NCBI GenBank assembly: GCA_019454045.1
Contig: SKCR01037630.1
Span: 38,311 to 102,310 of the forward strand
Reading direction: 5' to 3'
Source of the DNA: Zanthoxylum bungeanum
Taxonomy: Eukaryota > Streptophyta > Magnoliopsida > Sapindales > Rutaceae
Length of the DNA: 64,000 bases
Shown here: in pieces, positions 12,420 through 22,839 of the stretch
Numbering within the stretch: position 1 is the first letter of the stretch
Layout: every line of letters begins with the position of its first letter
Position numbers and translations under genes: made by a program
Notes under the pieces: model-generated
Seen by the model: only the letters and a program-made list of their open reading frames with translations
What the model was told of the DNA's origin: nothing
The model's database searches: none

Positions 12420-13720
12420 AGCGCAAGGCGCACCTTACTTCATATTCTAGAAGCCAAGGCTTGGCCAAGGCTTCTGGAATATGAAAAATGGCAAAGGCAA
12501 AATCATTATAATCTTCTGGGAAGATAAAGGACATATCCCAAAATGATCTGCTTAATTGTGGCAAACGGGATCGCGGAAGCGTGACTGCCGTTTGGACAAA
12601 GCAGACATGAAGGAATTGAAGAACGAGCAAGGCTCTGACTTCAAATATGTTTGTCAACATTATGTTCACAGCTAGTACTAAAATTAGATTTTAAATACTT
12701 AGTGTGGTACATATATATATTGATGTTCAGAATCTGTTTTGAACAGGATACTAACTTCAATAGAGATTTATCTGCGAATAGGAAACGGGACGAAAGTCAC
12801 TATTTTAACCGTAGATACCTAACTTTAGGAACTACCCTCGGGTGTGTACTAAATTAGGGAAATGTTATAATGTCACTAGTCTGACTACTAACATTATCTC
12901 TATATCAGTGTTTAACCCGCTGCGGGTGAACCTTTATATTCTAGAACACTAAGTATTTTATTATATAAAGATGATATTGAGATTAAATGTGAATAACAAA
13001 GTTTATATTTTGAATATAAAATAAATCTCAAACATATAACATGACCAACAAATAGCTCAACTGATTTGATCAGAAGAAACTAATTTGTGGCATTGTCGTC
13101 TGGGACACATTAAACAAGAATCGTATATCCACACTTTGAAGAGTGGGTACTCGGACTAATTTGATTCCATTCAAATAAAGTCTACGAATCTAGTTTATTG
13201 GGCAAAGTGCCTAAAACACTATTTACTTGGTAAAAGTGCAATAGCCACAATCTGTTAGCCCTAGTTCATAGTAGAGCAAGTGGGCCATGTCTAGCTAGGC
13301 TAGAGGTGGATATGAATATTTCGTGACCTTACGGATGTGGCATCGCGTTATGGTTATGTGTTTCTTTTGAGAAAACACAAATCATAAACTTTTAAAGTTT
13401 CGACACGAAATAGACGAGCAGATCGGCTAAAGTATTAAACCGTCACGGTAAGACCGTAATGGAAATTACTTAAGCAATAAGTTTCTAATATACTTTAAAG
13501 AGTATGGTATTCTTTCAAATGAGGACTCCTCCCAGAACACGTCAGTTTGACGGTGTGTCCGAACTGACTAACCGAATCTTGTTGGACATGATAAGGTTAA
13601 TCATGAGTCGCTGTGAGCCACCATTTCCTTCAACGGATAAGCATAAACAGTGCAAGAACTTATTTAGAATAAGGTTCTATAATAATCTGTTTGACAGACT
13701 TCATATTAGATATGAATAGG
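12420..13720 (+). pseudogene. Decayed gag zinc-knuckle, protease and integrase of Copia B1
   Basis: Fragments in copia order are readable in shifting frames. They are a basic GKGK...GHIPK zinc-knuckle linker that has lost cysteines (12485-12660); a protease remnant followed by a GNGTKVTILTV-like stretch (12660-12850); a pre-integrase LWHCRLGHI motif (about 13090); RGGYEYFVT of the integrase core (about 13305); and a terminal QFDGVSELTNRILLDM peptide around the catalytic-glutamate region (13535-13595). In functional relatives the last motif is GVSERRN with the third acidic residue. Many in-frame stops exclude function. Confidence 0.75.
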
Positions 13721-14079
13721 AAATAAATCGGGTTTCTCATTCCTAAATATTTGGGTATGTTGGGCATACGTTTGGGTGATACCAAACTAAAACCCAAATC
13801 AGATAAGTGCCAATTGTAGGTTATCCTAGGGATACCATAAGTATTGTACTTATACATCTCACAAGAGAACAATTAGATTGTTGCTCACCATGCGGTTTTT
13901 CCTAAGAGGAATACCGATATGCAATAGTAAGTGGGAGGATAGTAAAACTCGATGAAAATCGGAGTAATACTATTCCAGGCATAGAATCCTAATGGAACAC
14001 AAAATAGTTCAAGGATGAAACTATTACCATTAATCTTCGAATACACAAGAACCGCGTAGGTCGAAGAGAGTCAGAAAAC

Positions 14080-15430
14080 AACCTGGGGTATAGGTTTCTG
14101 ATCTCACCTCATAAAGATGTTTATCTTATTGAGGTATACCAACTGACTACGTATGAGGAAGTGATACAAGGTATCGACTCCTTATTATGGAAAAGTGCCA
14201 TATAATCCGAAATGGATCCATGTATATCAACTATGTTTGGACACTAGTTGATGTACCGCAAGGCATTGTGCCTATTGGTACTATAAGTCTTCAAGGAAGA
14301 CGTACATGGATGGCAACATACCAACGTATAAAGCTAGGCTTTTAGTGGAAAGGTATCGTTATCAACATTGTGTTGACTACGATTCAACCTTTTACCTGTT
14401 GCCACGGTAAATCCATTTGGATAATGCTTGCTGAAGCTGCATGTTTCATTTATGAAATATGACAGCATTACGGGAAAATCGCTTTCCTGAAAAGGAAACC
14501 TTTTGGAGGATGTTTACAATATCCTGTCAGTTTTGTCGTACTAAACTAGCAAACAAGGTTTGCGGTTTATTCGATCCATGTTTGGATTGAAGCAAGCATA
14601 GGTTCTTGAAATTATCATTTTGATGTAATCATAATGGTATATGATTTAATTCAAAACGAAATGATTCTTGTGTATATAAGGAGGTTAGTGGGAGCGCACT
14701 GACAGTGGATGTCCTATATAAATAATGATAATATGTCATTTCTTGGAAATGATATTCCCATAATAACTATCGGTGAAAGCTTGGCTTTCGAGAAAACTCT
14801 CCGTGAAATCATACATTAAAAAATGTACGCGACCTGGTGTCTCATACACTTTGAGCATATGATTCACAAATAGGCCAATCCAAGTGATAGTCACTGGATT
14901 GATGTTAAGAACATCCGTTAGTATCTTAGAGAACTAAGGATGCTATCTTAATCTGAGGAGAATGAGAACTTGAAGTGACTGGGATCACTATAGCAAGTTT
15001 CCTAAACCGATAAAACGACTATAAGTCGTAAAACGGTACTATACAGTTTGAATAACGAAACAGAGAGTTGGAAATCTTCCAAGCAAGATATTGTTACCGT
15101 ATAAACAACAAATGCGGGTTATTGCTGCAGCTGAGGCGGCAAAAGAAGCTTTCTGGGTCGATAAATAAATCTAATTAGATTAGATATAATTCTGTTAGCA
15201 GCTGAGCTAGGCGTCAGCACAGGCTAAAGAATTAATGGTCTCATCAACGATCCAGATAAATACTTCGATATTCATCTGATTCGTTCGGATTATATATCGT
15301 GGCGATGTGATGATCGAATAAATCACATCAGATGATAATCATGCAAATCCGCTGACAAAAGTCTTTTCTCAGCAGTTTGAGCCAACCGTACATAGTTCGG
15401 GTGTCAAGCACTCGAGTGACTGGTTATAGG
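14080..15430 (+). pseudogene. Decayed reverse transcriptase and RNase H of Copia B1
   Basis: Remnants of copia RT are visible: FGLKQA (about 14580), a YVDD-box relic read as LYINND followed by GNDIP (about 14712-14760), and an AAAEAAKEAFWV-like RNase H motif near 15125-15165. The block ends just before the PPT. The reading frame is broken repeatedly. The same region is present in F on the minus strand (60768-62200). Confidence 0.75.
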
Positions 15431-15431
15431 C

Positions 15432-15443
15432 CAAGTGGGAGAT
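15432..15443 (+). promoter_or_regulatory. Polypurine tract of Copia B1
   Basis: AAGTGGGAGAT directly precedes the 3' LTR start TGTTGGACA. This is the normal copia primer for plus-strand DNA synthesis. Confidence 0.9.
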
Positions 15444-17427
15444 TGTTGGACAATTATGACCCATAGCGTCACTATTTGTACAGATCATGGTGTTGTTGTA
15501 CAAATTAACTATGTGACAAAGGAGATTGCACTCTTATCATTTGTGATTAGATCACCTAGATATATAAATGATAGGAGGTCATTGTGATTTGTTCCTGGAC
15601 GGAGAATGATATGAGACAGTATCAGTCCGTGAAGGATAAATCATTAAATATCCCTAGTCAGAGTATTATCGAGATGGGACATCTATAAATACGTAAAAGA
15701 CTAGTATTACACTTGTGCGCGTTGTGAGGGCACAACGTCATAGTTCTCATATATTTGGGTATAGGATACTCATGCAAGTGTAATAGGAGGTTGTGTTTTA
15801 CCGATGGTACGGGAAACAGCTTCCCTCTGGATAGACCCACTCAGAATTCCATTGGTAGTATGATTATGTGTCTATGGAAGTCCGAAATCAAGGTAGGTGT
15901 ATTTGGTCTAAACTTGAGACTTGCAACGCTAATACTTGCGACAATCAATATACTTTGGTTGCAGTCGTCCAGGGCTTTAACAGGTTCTGTGTACGCCAAT
16001 GCTGGGTATATTGAGAATCGTAGTGTGTTGGGTGTGATGTCAAGATGGAAGTGTCACTCCAGTCATATGGAGATGATGGTCACGTAGGATACAGGACTGG
16101 TTCTCTTAAATACTGCAGCTATCAGGATAAAATGACAAGGTCATGTTTATCCGATTATAGAGACTAGTCACCAGACATCCGACATGTGCTTCGTACGGGG
16201 CAGACACAATTCCAGCCCCAGGCCTAGCACGTGATCATCCGATACTGGACAGAAATACGCAATACTACATATACTATGCCTGATATAGATCTTTTATTCA
16301 TGTAAGGATATTTCCGGAGAATTGGGTAGGCATGGCGTTTTGCTAGAGGCCAACCTTGTCTTGTAAATCGGTAAAACGTAGTACGAGGTACTTACGTGTT
16401 CGGATAGTCCGACGACCGAATTTACTGCCAACATATCCGGGGATCTCATGGGTCGCTTCCCAAAGATTCACCGATGACGTATGACTCGTACTCTAAATTA
16501 ATCTGGGATTAATTGCGGAGATATTTTATCTGGGATAAAATATCATTTAAAGAGAGATAACGATTAATTTGGAATTAATCGATTAATTAATATATTTGAT
16601 ATATTAAACGAAATTAGATTTTGACGCGGAATTGAAATTAGATTTTAATTCGGGCAAACGAATTAATTTAGAATTAATTCGTTAGCGACGTGAATAATGA
16701 TTTCGCTAGGCGTAATCATTTAATTACGACGCAACGAAAAATTCGTTAATTTGGAATTAGTGAACCCGAGCCCGAGATTATTTGCGAGCGCATTCGTATT
16801 TCGAATTCGAGTGCGGCACGCAAGTCAAATCAAGCGTCAAATCGCTAGTCGCATCAAGCGTCAAATCATTAGTCACTTTGAGTGATGTGACTTGACAACT
16901 TGATGGATTGAGTGATGGAAGTGGTTGGTGCCATTTTTATTTGACTTTTTGAAAGGCAAATGCACATGAAATGCATTTGAAATTCAAATGAGTGTATAAG
17001 ATACACAAATTTCAGAAACCAACACACTCTCCTCTCTTCCTCACCTCCCTCACCTTCACGCCCTTGGGGCATTATTTTCTGTTTTCTGGTTTTGAAACCG
17101 TGAGCAGTAAAGGGAAGCTAGAGTGGGTTTTGTGGAAAAATCACAAGTGCTAGCACACTTACGAGACTTGCGAAGGTGATAGGGAAGTCCACCCATGAGC
17201 CGGGAATCAAATGACGAAGCTTAGAGCTTGGTTTCTTGTTGATCGAAGCCCAAACCAGTGAGCTTGGACAGTGAACTGCTGACGCCAAAACAGTGAGCAT
17301 AAATTCATTTTTTGTTCGTCAAAGCGTCGTTCAACCGATCGATGTAAGTATTCCGCAACTTCTCGATTGTTATTCACACATGTTTTCATGCTTTTTATTG
17401 ATCTTGGGACCTTAATAGAAACCAACA
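15444..17427 (+). repeat. Copia B1 3' LTR
   Basis: A 1,984-bp LTR, TGTTGGACAATT... to ...AAACCAACA, followed by the TSD GACTG (17428-17432). It shows the full hairpin series (16400-16412, 16497-16513, 16520-16544, 16561-16581, 16659-16681). The open frame at 15755-16087 recurs in other LTR copies but has no recognisable domain and is not called. Confidence 0.94.
16400..16681 (+). repeat. Series of hairpins with TGG or TAG loops in the Copia B LTR
   Basis: Five perfect inverted repeats each have a three-base spacer: TCGGA-TAG-TCCGA (16400); ATTAATC-TGG-GATTAAT (16497); an 11-bp stem GATATTTTATC around TGG (16520); a 9-bp stem CGATTAATT around TGG (16561); and a 10-bp stem CGAATTAATT around TAG (16659). 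The same series recurs in the B2, B1 5', C, D-part, E-part and F1 LTRs. F2 has lost part of it. The role is unknown. Confidence 0.85.
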
Positions 17428-17432
17428 GACTG

Positions 17433-17611
17433 ATACTGTCTCATATCATTCTCAATCCAGGAACAAATCATAGGGACCTCCTATCATTTATATATCTAGG
17501 TGATCTAATCACAAATGATAAGAGTGCAATCTCCTTTGTCACATAGTTAATTTGTACAACTACACCATGATCTGTACAAATAGTGACGCTATGGGTCATA
17601 ATTGTCCAACA
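17433..17611 (-). repeat. Copia B2 5' LTR, second part
   Basis: On the minus strand this is the beginning of the B-family LTR (TGTTGGACAATTATGACCC), which was cut off from 5859-7719 by the insertion of B1. It ends at 17611 and abuts LOG-coding sequence of the older element. Confidence 0.93.
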
Positions 17612-18045
17612 AACCCTTGGCGGAGGTGAATCTTATTGGATAATCAAACGGTGAGGAACTAGTCATGCCAGGTATGTCTGAATGACTGGTAAAGATGATT
17701 AACCGTGATGATGCTTTTATTGGTTTGCCATGAGGCTTGGGCATGATGGAGGAAATTTTTACAGTACTATCTTGGGCAAACTTGAACATACACCAGAAAC
17801 CGCTTGGACTGTACAATGTTGATTGGTTTTATGATTTTCTTTGTGTGTTTCTTGATGATGCCTGGAGAAATGGGTTCGTGTCAAAGCCTGTAAAAGAACT
17901 CTTCTTTACTGCCAGAACTGCCCCAGATTTAATTGACCAAATCTTAGCCTTTGAACCTCAAATTGACCCCATTCTTTCCAAGATAATCTGGTCAGATAAT
18001 GATCGTGGTAAGAGGCGTCAGATAAATCTGGATCTTAACCTTTAA
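17612..18045 (+). pseudogene. LOG (cytokinin phosphoribohydrolase) pseudogene, C-terminal part
   Basis: This aligns with residues from about 75 to 217 of the intact LOG frame at 37478-38131. The N-terminal half was separated by the insertion of B2 at 17611. Early frame breaks follow, and the nucleotide-binding motif PGGLGT reads P-stop-GLGMMEE, so it is inactive. From 17737 to the stop at 18045 it is open: FTVLSWANLNIHQKPLGL, then NVDWFYDFLCVFLDDA, and a tail ending KRRQINLDLNL. It has the same stop position, the same downstream hairpin and the same distance order to the PPT as the recent copies. This shows that the gene was part of the family before these copies diverged. Confidence 0.85.
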
Positions 18046-18099
18046 CTTTTGATTTAGATGTAGAATTTCAGCTAACCAGGTACGGTTTTCTAAACTCTT

Positions 18100-18160
18100 C
18101 TTCTACTGTTTAAGACATTGGGGACAATGTCTCATTTAGGTCTGGGGGAGGAGAATAGTT
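18100..18160 (+). other. Hairpin and upstream polypurine-like tract after LOG
   Basis: GACATTG-GGGA-CAATGTC forms a 7-bp stem. It is followed by CATTTAGGTCTGGGGGAGG, which resembles the true PPT of this family (TTAGGTTTGGGG). The arrangement is conserved on the minus strand at about 37380-37430 and 43500-43550. Its function is unknown, and a second plus-strand priming site is only an inference. Confidence 0.6.
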
Positions 18161-18572
18161 AAATTGTATCTTGTTTTTATTGTTTTATTTTTAGTCAAAA
18201 TTTTTCGAAAAAGCCAAAAAAAAATCATGAAAATTTTTACAAAAAAATATTTTGTGTTTTTGTGTTTTTATTTGATTAATCAGGTGAAATTGGTTTAAGA
18301 GATAGCTGTGTAAGGAAATTCCACTCTTGAGACGTATCTCAACCTATTTCGGAACAAGTTAATTATTTGTTTATTTCCTTTTAAATTATTTAATTTGTGA
18401 ATTCTCCATAAAACTGAATACATGGTAAGTTGACAGGTATTATCAGCATACATGGTAACATACAAACATGAGCTGTAAATGAAAAGTTTGAAATATTCAG
18501 TGCTCTAGTTTAATTGGAGGAAGCATCTATAAAAAACGATGGAGTAAGAAAAAAACGTCTAAGATCCGAGTT
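18161..18572 (+). other. 3' non-coding sequence of the older LOG element
   Basis: AT-rich sequence with T-rich and A-rich runs between the LOG stop region and the tandem repeat. It is collinear with 36990-37380 in reverse. No gene is seen. Confidence 0.7.
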
Positions 18573-18668
18573 ATTAAGTCTGTAAGGGTGTTTTAACACC
18601 TAGTGCCCTAAAACCAACTGGTTTGGGAGTCACTGGCCCAAAGCTCACTACATGGATCAAAGATGTTG

Positions 18669-18715
<47 letters not shown>

Positions 18716-18833
18716 GAAGTCTGAGTAATTAAGTCTGTAGGGGTGTCTTAACACCCAGTGCCCTAAAGCCAACTAGTTTGGGAGTCACTAACCCAAAGCT
18801 CTCTACATAGATGGAAGATATTGTATATATATA
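18573..18833 (+). repeat. Two-copy ~156-bp tandem repeat with an AT microsatellite
   Basis: Two ~105-bp blocks begin TTAAGTCTGTA at 18573 and 18729 and share GTTTGGGAGTCACT. Each contains a short palindrome (GGTGTTTTAACACC and GGGTGTCTTAACACCC). A run of about 21 AT dinucleotides (18671-18713) separates them. The pair is also present in both bodies of the recent element (36730-36945 and 42845-43065), where a poly-T run follows. Confidence 0.85.
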
Positions 18834-19349
18834 TGAAAAAAATCAATCAAAAAAAAAATCAATTTCTTAAAAAAAGGTTTGAATTCTGATATAACTTTAG
18901 GACAAAAATATTACTCTCTTTTCAACTGCACTTGTGACTATTGTAGGCCAAATGAGTTGATTAATATTTTGTTAGCTGTGTATATGGAGAATGGTAAAAA
19001 TAATCGGAGAATTTACTTATTCGGTAATTTAGAAAGAAACAAAACAATTATTGACTTAGATAAGAAGTTTCACCTGTTTAGTCTCTAACTTTTTTATTCT
19101 ATTTTCTCTTATCTTTTTGCTTTTGTGTGCATTAGTATTACTATCTTTTTACTTTTATAAGACATTTGTGGGTATCGTCGTTGTAAACCCTCACAAGACT
19201 ACAACTCGTCCACTAGGGACCCCTAGGGGTTTAAAGGCTTGTTGCATACGCTAAATTCAACCGTGATCCCTACGAAAGTGGGTTAGTTTAATTTTAATTG
19301 TTTCTTTTATTTTATTTTGTTGTTTTGCTCGAGGACTAGTAAAATGTTA
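18834..19349 (+). other. 3' non-coding sequence before the PPT
   Basis: Conserved non-coding sequence of this family, with TGCTCGAGGACTAG just before the PPT. The open frame at 18879-19088 has no counterpart in the other copies and is not called. Confidence 0.65.
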
Positions 19350-19361
19350 GGTTTGGGGAAG
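19350..19361 (+). promoter_or_regulatory. Polypurine tract of the older LOG element
   Basis: GGTTTGGGGAAG immediately precedes the LTR start TGATGAGCGG. Confidence 0.88.
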
Positions 19362-21380
19362 TGATGAGCGGAAAATATATCAATATTTACCGCCCCTTTT
19401 ACTTAATAGTTTGTTTAGTTTTTCGGGTTTGATGAACATTTTGATGTGTTTAATATTGGGACTCAATGAAATCATTTAGGATGAAATATGGGTCAAATAA
19501 GGGCAAATATTGGACTTGACATATTAATTTTGGAAATTGGAAACTTGAAATGGCGTTTTAACGAAGTGCAGTTTTGGAAATTCCAATTTTGCGTATCTGT
19601 CGTATTTTGGGTATAACGCTTTACTCTAATATCAGATGGAGCTGATTCAAGTTCCAGATTAAAGAAGACTCAATGATCTACAACTTTGAAGAACAAAATA
19701 ATTTCGAATTGTGAAGATATAATGACCGAAATTGATGAAATATCCGTAGGTGTGTTATGTGTAATTATTAAAGTCATTTTCAAAGCAAATAAATAAATAA
19801 AAAATAAAAATAGTCAAACTCCCACCAAACATGATAGCAATTAGTGGAGCAATTAGTGGAGTAATTAGTGTAGCAATTAGTGGAGCAATTAATAATGGAT
19901 TTGGTGGATGATTTGATGGAGGCAAAATTTTGCCTATAAATACCAAGTCATTTCATTTGTAAATTCATACTTTCTTCTAAGGAATTCCTTAAGAATACTA
20001 AGAAGATTGTATCTTGTTTGTTTATTTACAGCTTTCAGTAATTAATTTCAGCTTTCATACTTTCTTTTCTTTACTTTTCAGTTTTTTACTTTCTACAATT
20101 TACTTTTACGCACAATACTTTTCTTTCTTTAATTTTCAGTTTTTACTTTTCAGTAATGACGAGGTAACTCCCCCTTACTGGGGTAAAATGTAAACTTTTA
20201 TTACTAATATTTAGATTAATCTCCCTTAATTATAATATATAAACTAGTTAAAACCTGACTTAACGAGGATACCGCCATATTGGTCGGTTGGTAATTATTT
20301 AAATTGGTTTTAACCTGACTAAACTGGATACCGCCTGATTGGTCGGTTGGTAATTAATTATTAATTTGACCTAATATGGATACCGCCTATATGGCTAGTT
20401 GGTAATTATCATGCCAAGTTAATATATTATATCAATGGAGATATCTAAAATAGAAGTAATAAAAGTGGATCATTTTACCTCAGCATTTTCTTTTATTGTA
20501 CTTTTACTTTATTTACTTTTCAGCAATTTACTTTTCAGCAATTTACTTTTCAGCAATTTACTTTTCAGCAATTTACTTTTCAGTATTTAATTTCCAGTAA
20601 TTTACTTTATGTCTTTTATTTTATTTAAGTTTTTTACCAGCCCTAGTTATGTGTCGTAACTAAGTTAGTTATCTGGGGTTGTAATGAATTCCAATATCAC
20701 CGATTTATAAGGGGTTAAATTACGGTTTGGGTAATATAAAAGTTTATTTATTGAGCCTTAATCCTAATGGTTTTTATTAACTGGCTATTAATAAAATTGA
20801 ACTGGTAAACTTAAAATGAACTTAGAAAAAAGATTTTAGGTTAAAGACCTTAGACTCAATAGCCCACGATCTTCCTTGAGGATAGATAACATTTTAATAG
20901 ATTTCCTTACATGATAGGAATATACCTGTTAGGCGGGGGTAGCTATAATTGGAACTTAATCTTAATGAATTCAGATAACTTGGTTAACATAGGAATATGA
21001 TTAATTGGGTTATACTGGGTATTTGTATTTGACCATCGGAAGAAGCTTTTACATAATTTCGTGTTCCAGGTTAATAAACCAATATATTACACAAACGTAA
21101 AATAACCACTTCATCTTTTAAAAAGATATTGGAAGGATTCACAACCCTAGATAGTTTTATAAATTTGAATTTTCTTCAATCTACTTTCAAGCGATTTTAT
21201 TTACTTGTTTTAAGCTTTAAAGTCACCATCCAATCAAACAACCAATCCATTAGATACTTGTAAACATTTAACTTCATAAATTAATAACAAAAGGTTTTAA
21301 GTCCTCGTGCGATCGATACTTTTATACTACTTGAACGATATGTGCGCTTGCGTTATACGCGTGTGATTACGCACCGGTCA
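19362..21380 (+). repeat. 3' LTR of the older LOG element
   Basis: A 2,019-bp LTR, TGATGAGCGG... to ...GCACCGGTCA. It is closely related to the solo LTR 1895-3993. It lacks the GC-rich G-box segment found in the recent LTRs. It contains the three-unit GGATACCGCC repeat (20240-20410) and a 15-bp tandem array (20512-20590). Confidence 0.92.
20512..20590 (+). repeat. 15-bp tandem repeat in LTR
   Basis: About five copies of TTTACTTTTCAGCAA in direct tandem, the last degenerate. The same unit occurs with fewer copies in the solo LTR (about 3165-3225), so the array varies in length between family members. Confidence 0.88.
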
Positions 21381-21456
21381 CTTGGGCAAAGGGATGCGGC
21401 ATCATAATTTGATTTTTTTTGATTTTCCGCTGCGCACTCGCGGCCGCTTCCCAACA
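21381..21456 (+). repeat. Copia A 5' LTR, terminal 76 bp
   Basis: CTTGGGCAAAG... to ...CTTCCCAACA matches 50437-50513 with few differences. The preceding LTR sequence is displaced by the older LOG element. Confidence 0.9.
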
Positions 21457-21457
21457 G

Positions 21458-21469
21458 TGGTATCAGAAC
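21458..21469 (+). promoter_or_regulatory. Primer-binding site of Copia A
   Basis: TGGTATCAGAAC is the initiator tRNA-Met type PBS with one mismatch to the usual TGGTATCAGAGC. It lies one base after the LTR end. Confidence 0.9.
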
Positions 21470-22839
21470 ACCGTTTTTATTTTGATTAGTTCTCTCTCAT
21501 TTGAACTCGAAATTATGTGTATAAAAGCTTGTTGGAAATCTAACACCCTGAACTTAATTTTAGGCACAAGATTTGCATGATTTGGTTAAAATTTGAATTG
21601 TGAAATTGCATTTAAAGTTCACGCATCTGTAAAACAATATGAATAGTAAATTTATTTGAATAACATAAAATGCAATATCATAATTAAATATTAATCAAAG
21701 TTATTTAATGCCTAAAATAATTCCAACATATTAAAACTCATATGCTTGATGATTCTATGTATGATTAGAATTGGCATGATTATTTTTGGGTACAAACATC
21801 TAGAGACTTTCTAAAGAAATAGACAGTGTATTGCTTATCCCTTAGCTAAGTAATTATTTTGTGATGAACTTAAAGATTTATTACCTTTAAGGCTAATAAA
21901 TATAAATCACTTGTTTATAATAAAATACATTATAAAAGATACAAGTGGGGTGGGACCAAGGCGTTAATAAAACTTTCCAAACTAAAGTTAATTTAACCAA
22001 AGGTATTACTGGAGTTAGATAATGATTTGGTGTCTTTCTTAACTCACTACCTTTTTATAGCCAAAAGGAAAAGTTGTGAAGACATATAGATAATCATTTA
22101 CTCAAAGCTTACCTTAAAGCATATTTAAAGTGTTGGACTAATTTGGAGGATCTACTGTTTATTCCTGTCACCAAGGCAATAAGAGCCTAAGAGGTAAGGG
22201 TATTTAAGAGAGTTCACTCCAACCTCCCTCTGGGGAATTTTCAATGGAGCAATCCATTTGACAGTTATTCACTTAAACTTACTAAAATCCTCAATAATAA
22301 TTTAAGTCTAAAATTTGCCTCCCATTGTAAAGTATAGACGCAAAGGGCTTAAACCGTATTGGCAGGACTAGACTTTACCAGACTGACCAATGCCAATTTG
22401 TCCCTAAATCATACTATTGATAATGGTTTGACTTTTCTGAGTCATAAGACGCATCGACCCTTAGGCGTGGTCTTATAACTTAGTGGCAAAGATTGGGTGT
22501 CCACAAGGACTAGCATAAGTTATGGCATGTTTGATTACCCAACCCAATGATCAAGGAATTGTGATTTATATCATAAATTAGTTGGGAACCTACCTAATTA
22601 TCATATTTTATAACGACCGGCCATAGTCGGAGTTATGAAATGATGATAATGGGATCCTTTCCCACAAGAAATCCATCATATTGGGGTTGATGCGATTTGC
22701 TTAAAATTTTAAAACAATAGAGTGGAAGCAACTTCATAATATTAAAAGCCCGTGTTATTATAAAACATTAATGAAAACATATTCCTAATTTTAACATTCT
22801 CTCTTAACATGTGGGTAAAAGTATTTCACAAACATTCTA
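21470..22839 (+). other. 5' leader of Copia A
   Basis: About 1.4 kb between PBS and gag with no substantial open frame. AT-rich, no recognisable domain. Confidence 0.75.

Larger units (their letters stand above)
7720..17427 (+). mobile_element. Copia element B1, complete but decayed
   Basis: A 9.7-kb Ty1/copia element in plus orientation, inserted into the LTR of B2, a member of the same family in the opposite orientation. It has a 5' LTR (7720-9701), a PBS-like site (9703), a long leader, remnants of gag, protease, integrase, reverse transcriptase and RNase H in copia order, a PPT at 15432-15443 and a 3' LTR (15444-17427). The TSD is GACTG. All coding domains are broken by stops and frameshifts, so the element is dead unless helped in trans. 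With the minus-strand B2 arm (1-7719) it forms a very large imperfect inverted repeat. Confidence 0.93.
1..17611 (-). mobile_element. Copia element B2, minus strand, partial and interrupted
   Basis: A Ty1/copia-type LTR retrotransposon on the minus strand. Its internal region runs from beyond the left edge to 5858. Its 5' LTR occupies 5859-7719 and resumes at 17433-17611 after the inserted element B1 (7720-17427) and one 5-bp duplicate. The LTR reads TGTTGGACAATT... to ...CCAACA on the minus strand, and an iMet-type PBS adjoins it at 5846-5857. A solo LTR of another family sits inside at 1895-3993. Its 3' LTR lies outside the window. At its right end it abuts LOG-coding sequence of an older element at 17612, so it inserted into that gene copy. 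Position 1 corresponds to about 62841 of element F. Confidence 0.85.
17612..21380 (+). mobile_element. Older LOG-carrying Ty3-type element, 3' part
   Basis: This is the right-hand part of an LTR element in plus orientation: the C-terminal half of a LOG pseudogene, ~1.3 kb of 3' non-coding sequence, a PPT and a 3' LTR (19362-21380). It is collinear, in reverse, with 33957-37920 of the recent element but clearly more diverged. Its left part should lie beyond the window on the far side of B2. It is inserted 76 bp before the end of the Copia A 5' LTR. The expected right TSD is CTTGG (21381-21385), and the left copy is out of view. Confidence 0.88.

Noticed and set aside
15755..16087. A 110-codon frame in the Copia B LTR, similar to 31830-32108
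   Set aside because: It lies in LTR sequence, is broken in most copies and has no domain. It is probably chance.
18669..18715. AT run as an origin or matrix-attachment signal
   Set aside because: It is a simple microsatellite between two repeat blocks, absent at the same place in the recent copies. No other support.
20512..20590. CRISPR-like array
   Set aside because: 15-bp contiguous tandem units without spacers in a plant LTR. Not CRISPR.
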